From Streptomyces sp. LHD-70 (lineage in GTDB: Bacteria > Actinomycetota > Actinomycetes > Streptomycetales > Streptomycetaceae), in NCBI RefSeq assembly GCF_031157275.1, contig NZ_JAVIFW010000024.1, forward strand, positions 1-64,000: a stretch of 64,000 bases of DNA, in the 5' to 3' direction. The translations under genes and the position numbers were made by a program. Shown here in pieces: positions 1 through 11,038 of this stretch (position 1 is its first letter; each line of letters opens with the position of its first letter). The notes beneath the pieces were generated by a model, which was given only the letters and a program-made list of their open reading frames with translations, did not search any database and had not been told where the DNA came from.

Positions 1-87
1 CCCCTGCCCTCCGCCCCCTCCTCTCCGCCCTCCCTCCTCACCGCCCCCACAGCCCGCCGTCCACCTCTCAGTTACGGATGTGAGCCC

Positions 88-723
88 GTGGCCTCCTCGT
101 ACAGCCCCCTGCCCCGGATCAAGGCTCCGCTCGCGGGGCTCACCACGCTCGGTGTGCTGGTCGGTGCCTGGCTGATGGCAGACGGTGTGCGGGCGCAGGC
201 GCAGCCGCCCCGGCCGCCCTCCGCGACGGCGAGCGCGGACGCCAGGGGCACGATCGAGGCGCTGCCGGTGTCCCGGCCGGTGCAGATCAGGATCCCGGCG
301 ATCCATGTGGAGGCGCCGCTCATCGCCCTCGGACTCCTCCCGGACGGCACCCTCGATGTGCCGCCGGGGAATCTGCCGCAGGTGGCGGGCTGGTTCCAGG
401 ACGGTACGACGCCGGGTTCGGCGGGCACGGCCGTCACCGCGGGCCACCTCGACTCGGCGACCGGGCCCGCCGTCTTCTACGACCTGGGCGCGCTGCGGGC
501 CGGCAACACGGTGGAGGTGGACCGGGAGGACGGCCGTACCGCGGTGTTCACCGTCGACCGGGTGGAGCTGGTGCCCGGCGACGCGTTCCCGGACGCGCGG
601 GTGTACGGGGAGTCGGACCGGCCCGAGCTGCGGGTGATCACCTGCGGTGGCGCGTACTCCCAGTCCACCGGCACCTACCAGGGCAACACCGTCGTCTACG
701 CCCGCCTGACCGGCGTCAAGTAG
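88..723 (+). CDS. Class F sortase
   Basis: Cysteine transpeptidase of the actinobacterial class F sortase family, predicted to be anchored outside the membrane. The 211-residue protein has an N-terminal hydrophobic segment (about residues 15-32), a Pro/Ala-rich linker, then the sortase beta-barrel. The catalytic triad is visible: His120 in TAGHLDS, Cys186 in the TCGG motif and Arg206 in VVYARL. The GTG start at 88 lies 4 nt after a TGA (81-83) that could end an upstream gene running in from outside the window. No sorting-motif substrate is visible nearby, so its target is unknown. Class F members often sit beside one secreted partner protein, which would lie upstream of this window. Confidence 0.9.
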   Translation: MASSYSPLPRIKAPLAGLTTLGVLVGAWLMADGVRAQAQPPRPPSATASADARGTIEALPVSRPVQIRIPAIHVEAPLIALGLLPDGTLDVPPGNLPQVAGWFQDGTTPGSAGTAVTAGHLDSATGPAVFYDLGALRAGNTVEVDREDGRTAVFTVDRVELVPGDAFPDARVYGESDRPELRVITCGGAYSQSTGTYQGNTVVYARLTGVK

Positions 724-1538
724 CCCTCTGCGCACCGGAGTTCGGCAGCCGCAACGCCCCGTACGCCCCCTCCGGAACCACGGGAGAGCGCGGCGCGACC
801 GGGGCCACGCGCGCGTACGGGGCGCCAGGCGCCGGGCGCGGGTCCTCTTCGCCCTTTGAGCCGTCGACGACGGAGATCCCCGGATGGCCGTAGAGCCGGT
901 GGTACGGGTCGAGAACCCCCGTGTCCGCGGACCCGCCGACCGGGCAGCCGCCCAGGCGCCATCAGGTCGGAGCCCTTGCCGTAGCGGACGTTCTCGATGT
1001 GCGTGGTCGGGTTGGGGTGGACGGACGAGGTGATGGCGACGCCGCGCGTGAAGTCGGGCTCGGCGCTCGTGCCGCGGGCCTTGCGGTAGCGGCGCGGGAA
1101 CGTCAACGCCCCTACCAGGACTTCGGAGTTGGTGCGGGTGAGGCGGCCGAGCGTGGCGGAGAGGCGGGGCAGGAGTCCGCGTTCGCGCAGGGTGTACAGC
1201 AGGGTCTGGTGCCGTGGGTGCCGGCGGCGAGGACCACATGGCGGGCGGTGAGGGTGCGCTGTCCCCGCCGGACGCGGCGGCCCGTCGGGCGGGTGGTGAC
1301 GGCGAAGCCCTCGCCCTGTTCGCGTACGGCGACCACCGTGGTCATCGGATGGACGGTCGCTCCCGCCCGTTCGGCGAGGTACAGGTAGTTCTCCGTGAGG
1401 GTGTTCTTCGCGCCGACCCGGCAGCCCGTCATGCACGAGCCGCACTCCACGCACGCCACGCGCTCGGGCCCGGACCCGCCGAATCCGGAGCCGACGACGA
1501 GGACGCCGTAGTCGTACGCGGCTGCCCGGCCGGTGTCG
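724..1538 (-). pseudogene. GMC-family oxidoreductase (cholesterol-oxidase-like) remnant
   Basis: Pieces of a GMC flavin oxidoreductase are recognisable in the right order but in different frames and without the intervening sequence. The FAD motif VLVVGSGFGGS is joined directly to GPERVACVECGSCMTGC, which normally lies far downstream. The frame then shifts after VVLAAGTHGT into TLLYTLRERGLLPRLSATLG and TNSEVLVGALTFPRR, continuing to VRYGKGSDLMAP. After another deletion and frame change comes the C-terminal DPYHRLYGHPGISVVDGS, joined without the usual substrate-domain tail to KGEEDPRPAPG. About 0.8 kb remains of a gene normally near 1.7 kb. No credible start codon is left next to the upstream ligase. 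The protein cannot be functional as a GMC enzyme. Confidence 0.85.
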
Positions 1539-3455
1539 TCAGCCTTGATACAGCGCCTCGATCTGCTGCTCGTACGCGCGCGCCACCGCATGCCGTTTGA
1601 TCTTCAGCGAGGGCGTGAGCAACCCGTTGTCCTCGGTGAACTCGCCCTCCACGACGACGAATTTACGGATGGACTCGGCCCGCGAGACGGCCTCGTTGGC
1701 GTAGTCCACGGCCTTCTGGACGTCGGCGAGCATCCGCGGGTCCTTGATCACCTGGGACATCGGGGTGCCCCTGGGCGCCTTGCGGACGGCGAGCCAGTGC
1801 TCGACTGCGTCGGGTTCGAGGGTGATGACGGCGCCGACGAAGGGCCGGTTGTCGCCGACGACGATGCACTGGCCGATGGGCGGGCGGCTGCGGAGGCGGT
1901 CCTCCAGGACGGCGGGTGAGACGTTCTTGCCGCCGCTGGTGACGAGGATGTCCTTCTTGCGGCCGGTGATCCGCAGATAGCCGTCGTCGTCGAGCTCCCC
2001 GAGGTCCCCGGTCGCGAACCAGCCGCCGTCCAGGACCTGTTCGGTGGCGTCGGGGTTGTTCCAGTACGAGCCGAAGACGATGGGGCCCTTGATCAGCACC
2101 TCCCCGTCGTCGGCGATGCGCACCGACGTGCCGGGGACGGGCAGGCCGACGGTTCCGGGGCGCGGGCTGAGCGGCGGGATGATCGTGGCCGCGGCGGTGG
2201 TCTCGGTCAGGCCGTAGCCCTCGTACACGATGATTCCGGCGGCGTAGAAGAAGAGGTTGAGGCGGCGGTCGAGGGGCGAGCCGCCGCTGATGGCGTAGCG
2301 CAGCCGGCCGCCGATCTCCTTGCGGACGCGGCGGTAGACGAGCAGGTCGTACAGCGCCCAGGCGAGGTAGAGGCCGAGTGAGGGGCCCTTGCCCCGGTCG
2401 AGGAACTTGTCGAGGTAGGCCTCGCCGAAGCGGACGGCGATCCGGTCGGCGCGCTCGAAGGAGGAGCCGCGGCCGATCTTCTCGGCGGTGGCGCGGCCGG
2501 TGTCGTGGATCTTCTCGAAGAGGTACGGGACGCCGACGACGAAGGTGGGTTTGAACGAGCGCAGTTCGGGGCGGAGTTCATCGGGCTTGATGCTCGGGCA
2601 GTGGCCGACCTCGATCCGCGCGAGCATGCAGGCGACCTGGATGACCCGGCCCAGGATGTGCGCGAGCGGCAGGAACAGGAGCGTCGTGGCGACCTGTCCG
2701 GTGACCTCCTTGAAGATCGGGTGCAGGAGCTCGACGGTGCTGGCGGCCTCGGCGTGCAGATTGCCGTGGGTGAGGACGCAGCCCTTGGGCCGTCCTGTGG
2801 TGCCGGAGGTGTAGCAGACGGTCGCGATGGTGTCCGGGGTGAGCGCGGCCCGCCGCTTGTCCGCCTCCGCGTCGCCGATGTCCTTTCCGAGGCGGGCGAG
2901 TTCGAGGATCGCGCCGGAGTCGAGCTCCCACAACCCGGGCTGATCCCCCATCGATGCACAGGCGGCCCGTACCGTACGGGCGTTCTCCTCGGTCTCGGCG
3001 ATCACGAAGCGGGCCCCGGAGTCCTCGACGATCCACGCGATCTGCTCGGCGGACGAGGTGGCGTAGATCGGCACGGTCTGGCCGCCGGCCGCCCAGATCG
3101 CGAAGTCGAGCACGGCCCACTCGTAGCGCGTACGGGACATCAGGGCGACGCGGCCGCCCGGTTCGAGGCCTGCGGCGATCAACCCCTTTGCGGCGGCGGT
3201 GACTTCACGGGCGAAGGCCGCCGCCGTCACGGGGCGCCAGGTGCCGGCCTCCTTGCGGCGCAGGACGACCGCGTCGGGCGCCTCGGCGGCGTTGGTGAAG
3301 GGGATGTCGGCGGTCGTGCCGGTGGCGGAGGCGGAGTCGAAGGCGGCGGTGCGCACCTCGCGGACGACGCCGTCCTGCCTGATCAGCTCCGTATGGACGC
3401 GAGCCGCGAGGTCGCTGCGCTGCTTCGCCCGTTTCAGATCCTTGCGTACGCCCAT
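1539..3455 (-). CDS. Long-chain acyl-CoA synthetase (AMP-forming)
   Basis: ATP-dependent activation of fatty acids to acyl-CoA; cytoplasmic or membrane-associated member of the ANL superfamily. Visible motifs are the P-loop YTSGTTGRPKG, the A5 motif YEGYGLTETTAA, the A7 motif TGDLGELDDDGYLRITGRKK and the hinge/A8 segment DILVTSGGKNVSP. The 638-residue length is typical of FadD15-like enzymes. I chose the ATG at 3455 (MGVRKDLKRAKQ) because a GGAG ribosome site lies 7 nt upstream. An in-frame extension to 3557 is rich in His/Arg/Thr and lacks a ribosome site. The gene is divergent from an SCP2 protein and an acyl-CoA dehydrogenase and shares an operator-rich promoter region with them, indicating a joint fatty-acid or steroid degradation unit. 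Confidence 0.92.
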   Translation of the reverse strand: MGVRKDLKRAKQRSDLAARVHTELIRQDGVVREVRTAAFDSASATGTTADIPFTNAAEAPDAVVLRRKEAGTWRPVTAAAFAREVTAAAKGLIAAGLEPGGRVALMSRTRYEWAVLDFAIWAAGGQTVPIYATSSAEQIAWIVEDSGARFVIAETEENARTVRAACASMGDQPGLWELDSGAILELARLGKDIGDAEADKRRAALTPDTIATVCYTSGTTGRPKGCVLTHGNLHAEAASTVELLHPIFKEVTGQVATTLLFLPLAHILGRVIQVACMLARIEVGHCPSIKPDELRPELRSFKPTFVVGVPYLFEKIHDTGRATAEKIGRGSSFERADRIAVRFGEAYLDKFLDRGKGPSLGLYLAWALYDLLVYRRVRKEIGGRLRYAISGGSPLDRRLNLFFYAAGIIVYEGYGLTETTAAATIIPPLSPRPGTVGLPVPGTSVRIADDGEVLIKGPIVFGSYWNNPDATEQVLDGGWFATGDLGELDDDGYLRITGRKKDILVTSGGKNVSPAVLEDRLRSRPPIGQCIVVGDNRPFVGAVITLEPDAVEHWLAVRKAPRGTPMSQVIKDPRMLADVQKAVDYANEAVSRAESIRKFVVVEGEFTEDNGLLTPSLKIKRHAVARAYEQQIEALYQG

Positions 3456-3578
3456 GGTCGGCTCCGTTGTCGGCGTGCGTGCGGTGCTGTTCGCTTCCAT
3501 GCCGTGCTGTGGTGCGTGCGTGCTGCGGTGCGTGTTGCGGTGTGCCCTGCGGTGCAAGTTCTTTACGCGTCCGTCAAC

Positions 3579-3592
3579 TTACCGATGCGTAA
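3579..3592. promoter_or_regulatory. Operator-like box TTAC-N6-GTAA (copy 1)
   Basis: TTACCGATGCGTAA has inverted half-sites TTAC/GTAA separated by six bases, the same geometry as the stronger box at 3637-3650. It lies upstream of the acyl-CoA ligase in the divergent promoter region. The size and symmetry suit a TetR-type acyl-CoA-responsive repressor; this is inferred. Confidence 0.45.
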
Positions 3593-3628
3593 GCAGAAAT
3601 CAATGGGGCTGGCGCATATCTGACTTCT

Positions 3629-3650
3629 GAGTAAGCTTACTCGCGAGTAA
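3629..3650. promoter_or_regulatory. Overlapping palindromic operators upstream of the SCP2 gene
   Basis: Two perfect 14-bp palindromes overlap by six bases: GAGTAAGCTTACTC (3629-3642) and TTACTCGCGAGTAA (3637-3650). The second shares TTAC-N6-GTAA with the box at 3579. The pair lies 40-60 bp before the SCP2 start. A TetR-family regulator of fatty-acid degradation is the likely ligand; no such regulator is encoded next to it. Confidence 0.6.
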
Positions 3651-3689
3651 GGATGCGATCAGTGACGAGCGAGGAGGCTGGAGACTTCC

Positions 3690-4169
3690 ATGGCGAGCAG
3701 CGATAACCCGAATAACCTGGACAATCTGGCGGAGTTGGACTTCGCGGGCGTATCGCCCGAGGAGTTCGCGAGGATCGTGAAGGGCCTGTCCACCAAGGAG
3801 ATCAACCAGATCGCGCAGGACGAGCCCTTGCGCGCCCGGGTGCTCGCCGAGGTGTTCGGCCGCATGGGCCGGCAGTTCAAGCCGGAGACGGCGGGCAGCC
3901 TGGAGGCGCTGATCCGCTGGAAGGTGGGCGGCGGCGACAGCGAGGTGCTCTACGAGACCCGGATCGCGGACGGCACCTGCACGGTCACCGAGGGCCGCTC
4001 GGAGGCCGAGCCGCGCGTCACGCTCGTGATGGGCGACGCGGAGTTCCTCAAGCTGGTCTCCGGCAACTCCAACCCGGTCACGATGTTCATGACCCGCAAG
4101 CTCAGGATCGCGGGCGATGTCGCGCTCGCCGCCGGGCTCACCCGCTACTTCGACATCCCGAAGGCGTGA
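3690..4169 (+). CDS. SCP2 sterol-binding domain protein
   Basis: Small cytoplasmic lipid carrier of 159 residues. The N-terminal ~45 residues are acidic (LAELDFAGVSPEEFARIVKG). The remainder fits the SCP2 fold, with a core strand region IRWKVGGGDSEVLYETRI and the C-terminal segment FMTRKLRIAGDVALAAGL that closes the lipid cavity. SCP2 proteins bind acyl-CoAs or sterols and are often found with fatty-acid or steroid beta-oxidation enzymes. It is followed 7 nt later by an acyl-CoA dehydrogenase and is divergent from an acyl-CoA synthetase, consistent with substrate shuttling between the two. The ATG at 3690 has a GAGGAGG-type ribosome site upstream. Confidence 0.88.
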   Translation: MASSDNPNNLDNLAELDFAGVSPEEFARIVKGLSTKEINQIAQDEPLRARVLAEVFGRMGRQFKPETAGSLEALIRWKVGGGDSEVLYETRIADGTCTVTEGRSEAEPRVTLVMGDAEFLKLVSGNSNPVTMFMTRKLRIAGDVALAAGLTRYFDIPKA

Positions 4170-4176
4170 GGCCCGT

Positions 4177-5394
4177 ATGGCCGGCTTCTCCCTCGAACTG
4201 ACCGAGGAACAGCAGGACCTGAAGGACTGGGTGCACGGCTTCGCGGCCGAGGTCGTCCGGCCCGCAGCCAGCGAGTGGGACGAGCGCGAGGAGACGCCCT
4301 GGCCCGTCATCCAGGAGGCCGCCAAGATCGGGCTGTACGGGTTCGAGTCCCTCGCCGACCTCTTCGGCGACCCCACCGGCATCTCCCTGCAGATCGCCAA
4401 CGAGGAACTGTTCTGGGGCGACGCGGGCATCGGCATGGCGCTGTTCGGCACCTCGCTCGCGGTCGCCGGGATCTTCTCGTCCGGTACGCCGGACCAGTTG
4501 GCCGAGTGGGTGCCGCAGTGCTTCGGCGACGAGGACGACCCGAAGGTCGCCGCGTTCTGCGTCTCCGAGCCGCAGGCCGGGTCCGACGTGTCGGCGATGC
4601 GGACCCGGGCGCGCTACGACGAGGCCAGGAACGAGTGGGTGCTGTCCGGGCAGAAGGCCTGGATCACCAACGGCGGCATCGCGAACGTGCATGTCGTCGT
4701 CGCCTCCGTCGACCCGGAGCTCGGGGCCCGCGGCCAGGCCGCGTTCATCGTGCCGCCCGGCACGCCGGGGCTCGAAGGTGCCAAGAAGATACGGAAGTTG
4801 GGCCTGCGCGCCTCGCACACGGCCGATGTCTTCCTTGACGACGTCCGCGTCCCCGGCCACTGCCTGCTCGGCGGCAAGGAGAAGCTCGACGCCCGGCTCG
4901 CCCGCGTACGGGAAGGCTCCTCCGGGGCCAAGTCACAGGCCGCGATGGCCACGTTCGAGGTGAGCCGCCCCACGGTCGGCGCGCAGGCGCTCGGCATCGC
5001 GCGCGCCGCGTACGAGTACGCCCTCGACTACGCCGGGGAGCGCGAGGCGTTCGGGCGGCCCATCGTCGAGAACCAGTCCATCGCCTTCGCCCTCGCCGAC
5101 CTGCGCACCGAGATCGAGGCCGTACGGCTGCTCATCTGGCAGGCCTCGTGGATGGCCCGCAACGGCAGGACCTTCGACGCGGGCCAGGGCTCCATGTCCA
5201 AGCTCCGTGCGGGCGAACTCGCGGTCGCGGCCAGTGAGAAGGCGGTCCAGGTGCTCGGCGGGGCCGGATACAGCAGGGAGCATCCGGTGGAGCGGATGTA
5301 CCGGGACGCGAAGATCTACACCATCTTCGAGGGGACGAGCGAGATCCAGCGTCTTGTGATCGCGCGGGCGATCACCGGTCGCCACATCCGGTAG
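4177..5394 (+). CDS. Acyl-CoA dehydrogenase
   Basis: FAD-dependent alpha,beta-dehydrogenation of acyl-CoA. The 405-residue sequence follows the family pattern: N-terminal helical domain, FCVSEPQAGSDVSAM flavin/substrate loop, GQKAWITNGGIANV, the re-side motif REAFGRPIVENQSIAF, and the C-terminal VLGGAGYSREHPVERMYRDAK with IFEGTSEIQRLVIAR. The start MAGFSLELTEEQ at 4177 follows the SCP2 stop by 7 nt with a GAGG ribosome site. Longer in-frame starts inside the SCP2 gene give a basic, unrelated extension. It probably oxidises the product of the divergent acyl-CoA synthetase; chain-length preference cannot be read from the sequence. Confidence 0.92.
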   Translation: MAGFSLELTEEQQDLKDWVHGFAAEVVRPAASEWDEREETPWPVIQEAAKIGLYGFESLADLFGDPTGISLQIANEELFWGDAGIGMALFGTSLAVAGIFSSGTPDQLAEWVPQCFGDEDDPKVAAFCVSEPQAGSDVSAMRTRARYDEARNEWVLSGQKAWITNGGIANVHVVVASVDPELGARGQAAFIVPPGTPGLEGAKKIRKLGLRASHTADVFLDDVRVPGHCLLGGKEKLDARLARVREGSSGAKSQAAMATFEVSRPTVGAQALGIARAAYEYALDYAGEREAFGRPIVENQSIAFALADLRTEIEAVRLLIWQASWMARNGRTFDAGQGSMSKLRAGELAVAASEKAVQVLGGAGYSREHPVERMYRDAKIYTIFEGTSEIQRLVIARAITGRHIR

Positions 5395-5534
5395 ACGCAG
5401 GGCCCCTTACGCCTCTCCGCGCGGACCATCCGAAGACATAACCGTGATCCTTCCGCAATCGCCCGGGCCGGTCCGATACGCCCTCTTCCGCGTCACAGTC
5501 ACAAGAACTGGACGACTGAAGGGGGCGGCCGGCG

Positions 5535-7205
5535 ATGGCTCGTGGGGACAGCTGGGTACGCAAGGGGGTGGTGGGGCTCGCCCTCGGGGGTGTGCTGCTC
5601 ACCGGGTGCTCGGGCGGGGGCACGAACACCACGACGGACTCCGGCGCGGCCAAGCGGCCGGGCGGATCGGGTGAGGCGCTGCCCGCGCCCGCCGCGTCCG
5701 AACGGCCCGACGGACAGCAGGAGTCGGACGAGGGGCGGGAGTTCGTGCCACCGCCGGACTACCTCTCCACGTTCGCCCTGGACGTGGACACCGCCTCGTA
5801 CGGCTATGCGCGGCGCACGCTCGGCGAGGGGCGGCTGCCCGACCCGTCGACCGTGCGGCCCGAGGAGTTCGTCAACAGCTTCCGGCAGGACTACCCGCAG
5901 CCGAAGGGCAGCGGCATCTCCGTGAACGTCGACGGCGCGCAGGCGCCGGGCGCCGCGGGCGACGACTGGTCGCTGCTGCGGGTCGGGCTCGCCACCAAGT
6001 CCGCGGACGCGGCGAAGCGGCCGCCCGCGGCGCTCACGTTCGTCATCGACATCTCCGGCTCCATGGCCGAGCCCGGCCGGCTCGACCTGGTCAAGGAGTC
6101 GCTCGGCATCATGACGGACCGGCTGCGCGCCGACGACTCCGTGGCGATCGTGACGTTCAGCGACGAGGCCGAGACCGTACTGCCGATGACGCGCCTCGCC
6201 GAGGACGCCGACCGCGACCGGGTGCACGCGGCGGTCGACGACCTGGAGCCCACCGACTCCACCAACCTGGAGGCGGGCATCCGCACCGGCTACGACACCG
6301 CCGTCGAGGGCCGGACGAAGGGCGCCACCAACCGGGTCGTGCTGCTCTCCGACGCGCTCGCCAACACCGGCGCGACCAGCGCCGACACCATCCTGGAGCG
6401 GATCTCCGAGGCCCGCCGCGAGCACGGCATCACGCTCTTCGGCGTCGGCGTCGGCAGCGACTACGGCGACGCGCTGATGGAGCAGCTCGCGGACAAGGGC
6501 GACGGTCACACCACGTACGTCTCGGATCCCGCCGAGGCCCGCAAGGTGTTCTGCGACGACCTGCCCGCGCACATCGAGCTGCGCGCCCGGGACGCCAAGG
6601 CGCAGGTCGCGTTCGACCCGAAGACCGTCGACAAGTTCCGGCTGATCGGCTACGACAACCGGCAGGTCGCCGACGAGGACTTCCGGGACGACCGGGTCGA
6701 CGGCGGCGAGGTCGGCCCCGGCCACTCGGTGACGGCGCTCTATGCCGTACGGCTGAAGGAGGGCGCGGGTTCCGGCGACGGGCATGTGGCGACGGCACGT
6801 GTGCGCTGGCAGGACCCCAAGTCCCGTACGCCGCACGAGCGTTCCCAGAAGATCAGCGCCGAGCAGCTCGGGCGGCCGCTGTGGGACGGGGCGGACCGGG
6901 GCTTCCAGGTGAGCGCGGTCGCGGCGTACTTCGCGGACGCGCTGCGGGCGGCTTCGTATCGGCCTGAGCCGTCCGGGTGCCCTTACGACGACCCGACGGC
7001 GTCATGCCCCGAGCCTGCTCTCGCGGACGGCCCCGAGAGCGCGACCTCGGGCGAGGACCGGTTCACGCCGCTGCCCGGGCGGATGTCGCTGTCCGAACTG
7101 TCCGAGCACGCGGACCGGTTGGCGGGCGGGTCGGATGATCCGGCGGACGTCGACGTACAGCGTCTGGCCACGGCGGTACGGCAGGCGGCGCAGCTGCGGG
7201 CGTAG
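5535..7205 (+). CDS. VWA-domain lipoprotein, YfbK family
   Basis: Predicted extracytoplasmic lipoprotein of 556 residues. The N-terminus has a basic start, a hydrophobic core and the lipobox LLTGC with Cys25 as the lipidated residue. A Ser/Gly/Pro linker leads to the YfbK-type N-terminal domain (FALDVDTASYGYARRTLG, about 80-120). The von Willebrand A domain follows, with the metal-binding MIDAS motif DISGSM at residues 172-177. The C-terminal ~170 residues match the domain usually following VWA in this family (DUF3520-like). It stands alone, ending in a run of repeats that reuses its last three codons and stop. Function is unknown; protein-protein binding at the cell surface is the usual inference for VWA lipoproteins. 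Confidence 0.88.
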   Translation: MARGDSWVRKGVVGLALGGVLLTGCSGGGTNTTTDSGAAKRPGGSGEALPAPAASERPDGQQESDEGREFVPPPDYLSTFALDVDTASYGYARRTLGEGRLPDPSTVRPEEFVNSFRQDYPQPKGSGISVNVDGAQAPGAAGDDWSLLRVGLATKSADAAKRPPAALTFVIDISGSMAEPGRLDLVKESLGIMTDRLRADDSVAIVTFSDEAETVLPMTRLAEDADRDRVHAAVDDLEPTDSTNLEAGIRTGYDTAVEGRTKGATNRVVLLSDALANTGATSADTILERISEARREHGITLFGVGVGSDYGDALMEQLADKGDGHTTYVSDPAEARKVFCDDLPAHIELRARDAKAQVAFDPKTVDKFRLIGYDNRQVADEDFRDDRVDGGEVGPGHSVTALYAVRLKEGAGSGDGHVATARVRWQDPKSRTPHERSQKISAEQLGRPLWDGADRGFQVSAVAAYFADALRAASYRPEPSGCPYDDPTASCPEPALADGPESATSGEDRFTPLPGRMSLSELSEHADRLAGGSDDPADVDVQRLATAVRQAAQLRA

Positions 7206-7289
7206 CTTCGGGCGTAGCTTCGGGCGTAGCTGCGGGCGTAGCTGCGGGCGTAGCTGCGGGCGTAGCTGCGGGCGTAGCTTCGGGCGTAG
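7194..7289 (+). repeat. 12-bp minisatellite carrying repeated in-frame stop codons
   Basis: Eight consecutive copies of CTKCGGGCGTAG (K is G or T), starting at 7194. The first copy is the last three codons plus TAG stop of the VWA lipoprotein (Leu-Arg-Ala-stop). Every later copy therefore repeats the gene end in frame, giving eight in-frame TAG codons. A ninth degenerate unit merges into a GC-rich hairpin. Replication slippage of the gene's 3' end is the simplest origin. Confidence 0.95.
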
Positions 7290-7335
7290 CTTCGGGGGCC
7301 GGCGCCCCCGAACCCCCGCTCCTCAACCGTGCGCC

Positions 7336-7367
7336 GGACGGGTGGCCCGACCCCGGGCCACCCGTCC
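7336..7367. terminator. Bidirectional terminator hairpin
   Basis: The arms GGACGGGTGGCCCG (7336-7349) and CGGGCCACCCGTCC (7354-7367) are fully complementary with a 4-nt loop. It lies between the VWA gene (+) and the ABC permease (-), which converge, so it can serve both. A smaller GC hairpin precedes it at about 7293-7310. Confidence 0.8.
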
Positions 7368-7373
7368 GTGGGC

Positions 7374-8266
7374 TCAGCTCACAATGTCCTTGCGCGCGAA
7401 GCCGCGGAACGCGAGCGCGATCAGGATCACCGCGTACGTCACCGAGACCGCAGTGCCCTGGATCATGCCGCCCCACTCCGGGGTGGGCTGGAGTGCGTCG
7501 ATCCAGGCGAACTGCCAGTGCGCGGGCAGTACGTCCCGCCAGTCGCCGAGGGCGGTGACCGCGTCCAGGACGTTGCCGACGATGGTCAGGCCGACGGCGC
7601 CGCCGACCGCGCCGAGCGGTGCGTCGGTCTTCGTGGAGAGCCAGAACGCGAGCCCCGCGGTGACCAGTTGGGACGCGAAGATGTACGCCACGACCACCAG
7701 GAGCCGCAGCGCCGAGTCGCCCGCGGCGAGCCCGCCGCCGGTGGGCAGCTCCAGTGGCCCCCAGCCGTACGCCACCGTGCCGACCGCGAGGGCGACCAGC
7801 GGCATCAGGAGCATCGCGGCGGCGCTCAGGCCGAGCGCGACGGCGAGCTTGCTCCACAGCAGCCGGGCGCGCGGCACGGGCGCGGCGAGCAGATAGCGCA
7901 GCGAGGACCAGCCGGCCTCGGAGGCGACCGTGTCCCCGCAGAACAGCGCGACGGGCACCACGAGCAGGAACCCGGCGGAGACGAACAGGCAGGTCGCGGC
8001 GAAGTTCGCGCCGGACTCGGTGGCGACCTGCATGAGCGTCGCCCCGCGCCGCGCGCTGGCCTCCGGGGTGCCGCCGATGGCGAAGGCGGCGACCAGGATC
8101 AGCGGCAGCACCGCGAGGACCGCGCCCATGACCAGGGTGCGGCGGCGGCCGAGCTGGCGGCGCAGCTCCACCCGCAGGGGCAGGGTCCGCCCGGCGCGGT
8201 AGCCGGGTGCGGCGTCCACGGCGGCGGCACTCTTGCCCTTGCCGCCGGTGACGGTCGTCGTCCCGC

Positions 8267-8270
<4 letters not shown>
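7374..8270 (-). CDS. ABC transporter permease (ABC-2 type)
   Basis: Integral membrane partner of the adjoining hydrolase-ATPase fusion. The 298-residue protein has a basic cytoplasmic N-terminus, then about six hydrophobic segments (for example VLAVLPLILVAAFAIGG, AGFLLVVPVALFCGD, AAAMLLMPLVALAVGTVAYG, VAYIFASQLVTAGLAFWLS). The segment SEAGWSSLRYLLAAPVPRARLLWSKL is typical of ABC-2 permeases. The ATG at 8270 overlaps the stop of the upstream fusion gene (ATGA), so the two are translationally coupled. Polypeptide or lipid export is likely; the substrate is not identifiable. Confidence 0.9.
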
Positions 8271-10921
<2,651 letters not shown>

Positions 10922-11038
10922 GCGTTCCACCGTACGGGCGAGATCTGACAGCCGGGGCACCCGGCAGGGGGAACCTCGTCACCTCCCCCGGTCGTACGCG
11001 GCGGCTCCCGCGTACCGCAGCCGTGGTAGGAATCCGGC

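Noticed and set aside
1..83. Tail of an upstream gene ending TGA at 81-83
   Set aside because: A Pro/Ser-rich frame is open from position 3 and stops just before the sortase start, but 26 codons of low-complexity sequence cannot be assigned to a protein.
3456..3557. Longer N-terminus for the acyl-CoA synthetase
   Set aside because: The extra ~34 residues are His/Arg/Thr-rich repeats of low complexity, there is no ribosome site, and GGAG lies correctly before the ATG at 3455.
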